Positions 1 through 5,080 of a stretch of DNA of 8,712 nt are shown here, piece by piece. The notes under the pieces were generated by a model. The model saw only the letters and a program-made list of their open reading frames with translations, was not told the origin of the DNA and ran no database searches. The stretch lies in the NCBI GenBank assembly GCA_031415375.1, contig JANORP010000163.1, forward strand, positions 1 to 8,712. Direction: 5' to 3'. Source of the stretch: JADKCL01 sp031415375 (lineage in GTDB: Bacteria > Bacteroidota > Bacteroidia > J057 > JADKCL01). Both the position numbers and the translations under genes were made by a program. Within the stretch, counting starts at the first letter, position 1, and each line of letters opens with the position of its first letter.

Positions 1-154
1 GCCTTTTGATCGAATGACAAACCCACTTGGTCATCCCGAGTGGACACAAATAGGATTTGCCTTTTGATCGAATGACAAACCCACCTGTCATCCCGAGTGG
101 ACACAAATGGGATTTGCCTTTTGATCGAATGACAAACCCACTTGGTCATCCCGA
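1..154. repeat. 57/58-bp tandem repeat, two full copies and a partial third
   Basis: Three consecutive units start at 1, 59 and 116, each beginning GCCTTTTGATCGAATGACAA. Units 1 and 2 are almost identical; they differ at CACTTGGTCAT versus CACCTGTCAT and at AATAGG versus AATGGG. The third unit follows the first as far as GGTCATCCCGAG (about 143-154) and then switches into the next repeat family. The array continues off the left edge or starts there, so the copy number is a minimum. Short reading frames across it are repeat-derived and show no protein-like features. The shared TCATCCCGAG core joins this array to the following one, suggesting the two families recombine or are parts of one larger interspersed element. 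Confidence 0.9.
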
Positions 155-578
155 GCGTAGCCGAGGGATCTTGAGCACAGATACACCCCCTGCCCAGCAG
201 CAACACGATCCCTTCACAACGAATTTATTCACTTTTTCAACTTGCTGATTATCTGAACAATACATCACTTGTCATTGGTAGCGTAGCCGAGGGATCTTGA
301 GCACAGATACACCCCCTGCCCAGCAGCAACACGATCCCTTGACAACGAATTTATTCAATTTTTCAACTTGCTGATTATCTGAACAATACATCACTTGTCA
401 TTGGTAGCGGAACGAAGTGGAGCCGCTGTGTCCCGCACAACGTGCGGGGAGGGATCTTGAGCACAGATACACCTCCAACACAGCGGCAATGCGATCCCTT
501 TACAATGATTTTTTCAATTTTACAATCTGCTGACTATCTGCATAATATACAGCCAATCATTGGTGCCGAAGTGGTCGA
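155..578. repeat. 126-bp tandem repeat array, three copies, the third diverged
   Basis: Copy 1 (155-280) and copy 2 (281-406) are nearly identical, each starting GCGTAGCCGAGGGATCTTGA and ending near GTCATTGGTA. Copy 3 starts at 407 but has about 34 extra bases before the common GGGATCTTGAGCACAGATAC segment resumes at 451, and it is diverged through its remaining length to about 578. A truncated fourth start (GAGGGATCC) follows at 577. Each copy contains the inverted pair AGGGATC/GATCCCT, seen in copy 1 at 164-170 and 207-213, so each unit could fold into a stem about 50 nt across. No protein, transposase or tRNA is visible in the units. The near-identity of copies 1 and 2 suggests recent duplication. 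The phrase TCATCCCGAGCGTAGCCGAG at the entry to copy 1 has the look of a dispersed intergenic repeat, which I infer but cannot count here. Confidence 0.88.
407..450. repeat. Hairpin-bearing insertion inside the third 126-bp copy
   Basis: Relative to copies 1 and 2, the third repeat copy gains about 34 bases between its GCG start and the GGGATCTTGAG segment. The added bases contain two inverted repeats. AGCGG (406-410) can pair with CCGCT (423-427). CCCGCAC (432-438) pairs perfectly with GTGCGGG (442-448) around an AAC loop. Adding a compact GC-rich stem inside an otherwise AT-rich repeat suggests either a small nested element or a longer ancestral form from which copies 1 and 2 lost the segment. 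No target-site duplication is obvious. Confidence 0.7.
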
Positions 579-647
579 GGGATCCGCTGCGTCTTTGGAT
601 ATTTGCTGCGGCTCCTTCGGAGCCTTGCAAATACCCAAAGACTTCGG
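566..647. repeat. Long imperfect palindrome at the end of the repeat block
   Basis: GTCTTTGGATATTTGC (591-606) pairs with GCAAATACCCAAAGAC (627-642) with a single mismatch. Inside it, GGCTCC (610-615) and GGAGCC (619-624) pair perfectly around a TTC loop, leaving a small TGC/TT internal loop between the stems. An outer pair, CCGAAGT (566-572) and ACTTCGG (641-647), partly competes with the base of this stem. The structure has 21 paired positions plus the outer arm and no T-run, so it does not look like an intrinsic terminator. It could be a structured end of the repeat element, a non-autonomous mobile element end, or a folded RNA. It is followed by GTCGAAATGACAT, which resembles the GTCAT edges of the other repeats. 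Confidence 0.8.
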
Positions 648-660
648 TCGAAATGACATG

Positions 661-865
661 CAATTTGGCTACTGGTCAACTTCCCGATAGGCGTATTATT
701 TATTGCAGGCATTGCTTTGCTGCGCAAAAATTTGTTTTATCGACCCAGGTCTATCCATAGCTACAGCTCGCCAAACAAGGAGGCGTAGCTCTTTGGGGGG
801 CGCACCATCCCGGTTTCACATCACTGAGATCGGGATCGCTCGCTGAAATACAGGCGCTTTCGCGC
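661..865. other. Non-coding stretch with two short hairpins downstream of the DUF4249 gene
   Basis: No convincing gene is present between the repeat block and the stop codon of the minus-strand lipoprotein gene. Read on the minus strand, the stop is followed at once by GCGC-GAAA-GCGC (865-854), a 4-bp stem with a GNRA-type loop. Further on, ATCCCG (807-812) and CGGGAT (831-836) can pair across an 18-nt loop. Neither is followed by a T-rich run on the minus strand, so a conventional intrinsic terminator is not supported. These hairpins may still define or protect the 3' end of the operon mRNA. The rest of the stretch shows nothing recognisable. Confidence 0.45.
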
Positions 866-1735
866 TCAGGGCACCAAGCCCCAAGTCGAAGAAAATCCGC
901 AGAAAATGCCCATGCCGGGCGTCATATTGCTATAGATCCTCACGGGTTCAGCAAATGGATTGAAGCCCGTCTCGTAATAAGAGGCTAGCGTCTTGGTGTA
1001 ACGGTAATAACTTTCTGTCACCGTAGAAAATCCAAAAAATAGGATGGAATTGTCGTGGTTGTTGCTCGAAATCTGCACCTTGATGCTGCGGCTACTTCCA
1101 TCAAATGTTACATCCTGAAACAAAACGCCGCCGGTACGGATGTCGAATTCAAGGGTCGGGTCCTGAACCCTGAGATAAACAGGATACAGCTGGATGAGCG
1201 TATCGTTGAGCTCAATAATCGTGTCGATTTGATAGACGTTGAGCGCATAATAATTGCGTGTGCCCGCAGGGTCATTGATGCTAAAGCTAAATTCTCCAAG
1301 AGGACCTTCAAACTGATCCACAGAAACAGAGTCGCGCCAGGCAATCGTGTAGGGTGCCACAGGCACAGGTGCCGCTTCGTTTCCCGTCACATCTGCAAAG
1401 CTGGGCGCAGACGCTTTGAGCGTATAACTATGCCCCGCAATGGGCTTGCGCGACCCTGCCGAGACATAAATATCGTTGAGCGAATGGGTCAAGGTGTCGA
1501 TCACCACACCATTTTCCAAGATGAGCACCAGGGCATTGGTCACGGGTTCTGGCGCGCCTTGCCGCTGGATATCCTGGCTGCGCGACACACTCGCTTGCCA
1601 GACGCTGTCTGGTGTAAAGGGCGCATTGACCACCAGCACGGGGTCTTGCTCGGGCAAGTCGATCTCAATGATCTGATCACAGCCGAGCAGCAAGACCAGC
1701 ATCAAAAGCAATATAGATTGAAGTGGGTGTTTCAT
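866..1735 (-). CDS. DUF4249 family outer-membrane lipoprotein
   Basis: This 289-residue lipoprotein probably partners the TonB-dependent receptor encoded immediately upstream. The chosen ATG at 1735 gives a classical lipoprotein signal: a hydrophobic run from residue 8 to 17 and a lipobox LLLGC with the lipidated Cys at 19. A TTG nine bases earlier (1744) would overlap the receptor stop but adds nothing useful. Family hallmarks are the post-Cys segment with IEIDLPEQDPVLVVNAPF (24-40), a central beta-rich region, the aromatic-rich YYRYTKTLASYYETGFNPF (243-261) and the terminal EPVRIYSNMTPGMGIFCGFS (263-282). DUF4249 members commonly lie directly downstream of TonB-dependent receptors in Bacteroidota, where they are thought to act like surface ligand-binding partners; that role is inferred. 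The length is about one third shorter than many members I recall, but both ends look intact. The ATG lies 5 nt after the receptor stop, so translation is probably coupled. Confidence 0.92.
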   Translation of the reverse strand: MKHPLQSILLLMLVLLLGCDQIIEIDLPEQDPVLVVNAPFTPDSVWQASVSRSQDIQRQGAPEPVTNALVLILENGVVIDTLTHSLNDIYVSAGSRKPIAGHSYTLKASAPSFADVTGNEAAPVPVAPYTIAWRDSVSVDQFEGPLGEFSFSINDPAGTRNYYALNVYQIDTIIELNDTLIQLYPVYLRVQDPTLEFDIRTGGVLFQDVTFDGSSRSIKVQISSNNHDNSILFFGFSTVTESYYRYTKTLASYYETGFNPFAEPVRIYSNMTPGMGIFCGFSSTWGLVP

Positions 1736-1740
1736 GGTTT

Positions 1741-4110
1741 TCAAAATTTGAAGCGGTAGGCGACGGAGGGAATAACGGGGAAGAGGCTCACTTGCTTGAG
1801 TATGCGGGCATTGGTCTGCGGGTCATTGTCAAAGTAGAGGAAGTAGGGATTGCGGCGGCTATAGGCATTGTAAACCGAAAACGACCACGTGCGCGACCAT
1901 TTCTTAAAGTCCTTGTTGAGGTTCACACTCAGGTCGAGCCTGTGGTAGGAACGCAGGCGGTAACCATTGCGCTCAGAAATGTAATCGACCGTGCTGGGAT
2001 AACCGAGCAGGCTCAGCTGCCCCAGTTGGTTGCCTTGGTAGCTCGCCAGCGGCAAGGTCGTCGCATTGCCAGTGCCATAGACCCAAGTGAGGCCACAATC
2101 GACCTTTTTGCTGAATTCATGTACCAAGACAAAGGATGCATCGTGGCGGCGGTCATATTTGAAGGCAAATACATTTCCATTGTTCAATGCATCAAACTGC
2201 CGCTTGTTCCAGCTCAAGGTATAGCCGATCCAGCCCGTGGTCTTGCCAAATTTTTTCTGGAGGAAAAATTCTGAGCCATAAGCCCAGCCATTTCCCTGCA
2301 CGACTTTGGTCTGCCAATCTGAACTTTCGCCCAGAAATGCAGCACCTTCCTTGTATTCCACCAAGCCCGTCATGTATTTGTAATAGCCTTCCACGCTCAG
2401 TTCCAGACCTTGGTCCTTGAAGGTGCGGGCGATTCCCACTGCACCTTGGTAGGCCTGCTGAGGCTTGATGCTAGCAGTACTGGGCACCCAGAGGTCGGTC
2501 GGCAAGCCTACATTGGCATTGGTGAGCAGGTGGATGTATTGGTACATCGACGTGAACGAGGCCTTGGCAGCCCAGTTTTCATCGATCATGAGGCGATAGG
2601 CGACACGGGGTTGCAATGATTTGTAGAATGTGCCATCGACCAAGAAACCCGATGCATGCAAGCCCAGATTCATTTTTTGGCGATTGCCGATCTTGAAATC
2701 GTCCTCGACATAGATGCCCATTTCCCAACCTGGGATCGATTGGCTACCCAGCACGGTGTCCAGTTTGTAGCCATCTGTTTGGATCACGATATTGCTCACA
2801 CCTGGCGTAAACTTGTGGTTGATGCCATAGCCGCCAAAGCGCACAAAGTGGCTGGGAGAGGCATACCAGTCAAAATCGGTTCGCAGGTTGTAGTCGCGGA
2901 TCCCAGAGTCATAGTTGAGCGCAAAACGATTGGTGCTCGTCTGCCCGTTGCTGGTCTCGCTGTCTTTTTGATCGGCCCCGACCCTGAAATGAAAGGTGGA
3001 GTAGGTCGCGGTGAAATTGGCGAAGAGCTTGTCATTGAAGAGGTGGTTCCACCGCAGGGCTGCGATGGTATTTCCCCATCCCAACTTAAATTTGGTTTCG
3101 CCTGCATAGGTGCTGCTGCCATAGTCATAGCTGTACTTGTCGCGCACATAAGCCTTGTCATTGCCACCATAGAAGCTCAGGTACATGCGGTTGCGGTCAT
3201 TGAAGCGATGGTTGATCTTGCCGACCACATCGTAGAAATAGTAGCCAGCATTCGTGTTGCCCTCCGTCGCTGCCTTGATAATGGGCTGTGCGAGCAGATC
3301 GAGGTAGGTGCGGCGGCCGCTGATCATGAACGAAGTTTTGTCTTTCCAGATGGGTCCCTCCAGGGTGAGCTTGGAGGCAATGAGGCCCACGCTGCCCTCG
3401 CCATGAAATTTTTTCATGTTGCCGTCCTTGAGGCTGATGTCGATCACCGAACTGAGGCGACCGCCATAGCGGGCAGGGAAGCCCCCTTTGAGCAAGGTCA
3501 CATTGCTGATCGCATCGGCAGGAAACACGGAGAAGAAGCCAAACAAGTGCGAGACATTGTACACGGGCACACCATCGAGCAAGATCAGGTTTTGATCGGG
3601 GCCGCCGCCGCGCACGTAGAAGCCCGTGCTGCCCTCATTGCCCGACTGCACGCCAGGTAGCAGTTGCAGGGCCTTGATCACATCGACTTCGCCCATGAGT
3701 GCGGGGATCTTTTTGAGCATTTCAATAGGCACGTCGATCGTACTCATTTGCGTGTTTTCGGCGATGTCCTTTTTGTCATTGATCTCGACCGTCTCCATCT
3801 CTAGCCCCTCAGTGGTCAGATTCACATTGATCGTCGTGTCTTTGGTGAGTGTGAAGGCTGCGTTGAAGGGGTTGAACCCGACGTAGGAGCAGTTGAGTGC
3901 GATGAGGCCGCCCTCAGTCGTGATCGAATAAAAGCCATAGTTGTTGGTGATCGCGCCGATCTTGCGATCAGGGTCAAAGACCCTGGCGCTGATGAGCTTT
4001 TCGCCCGACAAGTTGTCGGTGACAAAGCCGCTGATCGTGTACTTTTGAGCCCAAAGCTGCCCACAAAGGAGCAGGAGCAGGGCCGAGAGGAGGATTCTTT
4101 TCATTGACAT
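1741..4110 (-). CDS. TonB-dependent outer-membrane receptor with carboxypeptidase-regulatory-like domain
   Basis: This is a 789-residue outer-membrane active transporter, gated by the plug and energised by TonB-ExbB-ExbD. Residues 1-21 are a signal peptide (MKRILLSALLLLLCGQLWA from Met3) with mature Gln22. Residues about 24-100 form a carboxypeptidase-regulatory-like beta sandwich (YTISGFVTDNLSGEKLISA, then GAITNNYGFYSI). The junction contains METVEIND (105-112), where a TonB box would lie. The plug spans about 120-235, with DVIKALQLLPGVQSGNEG, GFYVRGGGPDQNLILLDGVP and FPARYGGRLSSVIDI. The remainder is barrel, ending in an aromatic residue (VAYRFKF). ATGs at 4110 and 4104 are both plausible starts; the second gives the cleaner signal peptide. 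It is smaller than SusC-type receptors of roughly 1000 residues, and no SusD is encoded nearby; the DUF4249 lipoprotein takes the partner position. The substrate cannot be predicted from the sequence. Confidence 0.95.
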   Translation of the reverse strand: MSMKRILLSALLLLLCGQLWAQKYTISGFVTDNLSGEKLISARVFDPDRKIGAITNNYGFYSITTEGGLIALNCSYVGFNPFNAAFTLTKDTTINVNLTTEGLEMETVEINDKKDIAENTQMSTIDVPIEMLKKIPALMGEVDVIKALQLLPGVQSGNEGSTGFYVRGGGPDQNLILLDGVPVYNVSHLFGFFSVFPADAISNVTLLKGGFPARYGGRLSSVIDISLKDGNMKKFHGEGSVGLIASKLTLEGPIWKDKTSFMISGRRTYLDLLAQPIIKAATEGNTNAGYYFYDVVGKINHRFNDRNRMYLSFYGGNDKAYVRDKYSYDYGSSTYAGETKFKLGWGNTIAALRWNHLFNDKLFANFTATYSTFHFRVGADQKDSETSNGQTSTNRFALNYDSGIRDYNLRTDFDWYASPSHFVRFGGYGINHKFTPGVSNIVIQTDGYKLDTVLGSQSIPGWEMGIYVEDDFKIGNRQKMNLGLHASGFLVDGTFYKSLQPRVAYRLMIDENWAAKASFTSMYQYIHLLTNANVGLPTDLWVPSTASIKPQQAYQGAVGIARTFKDQGLELSVEGYYKYMTGLVEYKEGAAFLGESSDWQTKVVQGNGWAYGSEFFLQKKFGKTTGWIGYTLSWNKRQFDALNNGNVFAFKYDRRHDASFVLVHEFSKKVDCGLTWVYGTGNATTLPLASYQGNQLGQLSLLGYPSTVDYISERNGYRLRSYHRLDLSVNLNKDFKKWSRTWSFSVYNAYSRRNPYFLYFDNDPQTNARILKQVSLFPVIPSVAYRFKF

Positions 4111-4264
4111 TGTAGAAACGAAGGCTATTGCAACACAAAAGAGGGCAAAACAATGGCGCGAAGATAGGGCAAAAGATTGACCTAGGCTGGCTGCTGGGCG
4201 ACGTTTGTGGGAGGTTTTTGGGTGATTTTCTTTTCATTGATAGAATGATGAATTTGCCCGTAGA
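4111..4264. promoter_or_regulatory. Divergent intergenic region between receptor operon and 5-alpha-reductase-like gene
   Basis: These 154 bases must hold the start signals for both divergent transcripts unless one begins further away. Against the Bacteroidota -7 consensus TAnnTTTG, the minus strand offers TATCTTCG (4166-4159), one mismatch, about 50 nt before the receptor ATG. The plus strand offers TGAATTTG (4249-4256), one mismatch, with a TTTC about 18 nt upstream. That second site would give an almost leaderless message for the gene at 4265. Neither has a good -33 TTTG at the usual spacing, so both are tentative. No operator-like inverted repeat or riboswitch stands out. Confidence 0.4.
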
Positions 4265-5023
4265 ATGGTTGCAATCGAGAAACTTGAAATATTTATTTGG
4301 GCATGGATGGCCTTGGCTGTCGGCACATTTGTCTTGTTGCAGTTCGTGAGCGCGCCTTATGGCCGCCACGTGAAGCCCGGCTGGGGCCCCACGATTTCCA
4401 ACCGCCTTGGTTGGATCATCATGGAATCGCCCGGCCTCATCATCCTACCCACGCTATTTTTCCTCGGCGACGCCGTCAAGACGCCCGTGCATTACATCCT
4501 GCTCGCCCTCTATGTCTGCCATTACCTGAACCGCTGCCTCATCTTCCCCCTGCGCACCCGCACCCAAGGCAAGCGCATGCCCGTGGCCATCATGGGCAGC
4601 GCCATCTTCTTCAACCTCGTCAATACCAGCACCATGGGCATCTGGCTCGGCTGGTACGCGGCATACACCGTCGCGTGGCTCTGGTCCTGGCAATTCATCC
4701 TCGGCGCGCTGCTCTTCGTCTTTGGCGTCGCCGTCAATGTCGATAGCGACAACCGCCTCCTGCGCCTGCGTGCGCCCGGCGAGACGGGTTACAAGATCCC
4801 GCAAGGGGGCATGTTTCGCTGGATCAGCTGCCCGAATCTATTTGGGGAAATGGTGGAGTGGATCGGCTACGCCTTCATGGGCTGGAATGTAGCGGTGCTG
4901 GGATTCGCTGTTTGGACCTTTGCGAATCTGGCGCCACGGGCGATGGATCACCATCGGTGGTATTTGCGGACTTTTGAAGGGTATCCGAAGGGGAGGAAGG
5001 GTTTTTTGCCTTTTTTGTGGTGA
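4265..5023 (+). CDS. Steroid 5-alpha-reductase-like membrane protein (3-oxo-5-alpha-steroid 4-dehydrogenase family)
   Basis: This 252-residue polytopic membrane protein matches the length of the animal type 1/2 5-alpha-reductases. That family uses NADPH to reduce the delta-4 double bond of 3-oxo steroids. From remembered human SRD5A2 residues, the key positions appear to be kept: Glu54 (E57) in MESP, Tyr87 (Y91) in HYLNR, Asn191 and Glu195 (N193, E197) in NLFGE, and His229 (H231) in DHHRWYLRTF. The C-terminal third is especially close to the eukaryotic enzymes: LRAPGETGYKIPQGG (168-182), EWIGYA (198-203) and YPKGRK (240-245). About six to seven hydrophobic segments are visible. Homologues in gut Bacteroidota act on 3-oxo-delta-4 bile-acid and steroid intermediates; here the substrate is unknown and could be another enone lipid. 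The gene stands alone, divergent from the receptor operon, and ends in a strong terminator. It is GC-rich (38 of 60 bases in line 4501). Confidence 0.93.
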   Translation: MVAIEKLEIFIWAWMALAVGTFVLLQFVSAPYGRHVKPGWGPTISNRLGWIIMESPGLIILPTLFFLGDAVKTPVHYILLALYVCHYLNRCLIFPLRTRTQGKRMPVAIMGSAIFFNLVNTSTMGIWLGWYAAYTVAWLWSWQFILGALLFVFGVAVNVDSDNRLLRLRAPGETGYKIPQGGMFRWISCPNLFGEMVEWIGYAFMGWNVAVLGFAVWTFANLAPRAMDHHRWYLRTFEGYPKGRKGFLPFLW

Positions 5024-5042
5024 GGGGGGGGAATGGAAATGT

Positions 5043-5070
5043 AAAGCCCAGCGGATGCTGGGCTTTTTTT
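5043..5070 (+). terminator. Strong rho-independent terminator between convergent genes
   Basis: AAAGCCCAGC (5043-5052) and GCTGGGCTTT (5057-5066) form a perfect 10-bp stem around a GGAT loop, and the T-run continues to 5070 (seven T). It starts 19 nt after the stop of the 5-alpha-reductase-like gene, so it clearly serves the plus strand. It also lies 14 nt past the stop of the converging minus-strand gene. In that direction the stem is followed by only a short T-rich stretch (TTTACATTT), so termination there is possible but weaker. Confidence 0.93.
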
Positions 5071-5080
5071 GGTGGGGTGA

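Noticed and set aside
591..642. Intrinsic terminator
   Set aside because: The stem is strong, but neither side carries a T-run and no gene ends next to it on either strand.
1..660. CRISPR array
   Set aside because: The repeats are 57-126 bp, directly abutting and of two kinds, with no short identical repeat separated by unique spacers and no cas genes in the window.
57..760. Several short plus-strand reading frames (57-248, 442-690, 560-760)
   Set aside because: They lie wholly or mostly in tandem repeats and hairpins, their translations repeat with the DNA units, and none shows protein-like composition or a signal peptide.
1736..1744. TTG start at 1744 for the DUF4249 lipoprotein
   Set aside because: The ATG nine bases downstream gives a compact lipoprotein signal peptide with Cys at position 19, and TTG is a rarer start; the TTG cannot be fully excluded.
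1055..2274. Two plus-strand open frames (1055-1759 and 1723-2274) opposite the operon
   Set aside because: Both are antisense to well-supported minus-strand genes and have no recognisable motif.
2656..3660. 334-codon plus-strand open frame opposite the receptor gene
   Set aside because: It is antisense to a certain TonB-dependent receptor gene. Its Ala/Val/Ile/His-rich translation is what the complementary strand of GC-rich coding DNA gives, and no domain is visible.
4297..4746. 149-codon plus-strand frame inside the 5-alpha-reductase-like gene
   Set aside because: Its translation is dominated by His, Pro and Arg, typical of an out-of-frame reading of GC-rich sequence; the overlapping frame has clear family motifs.
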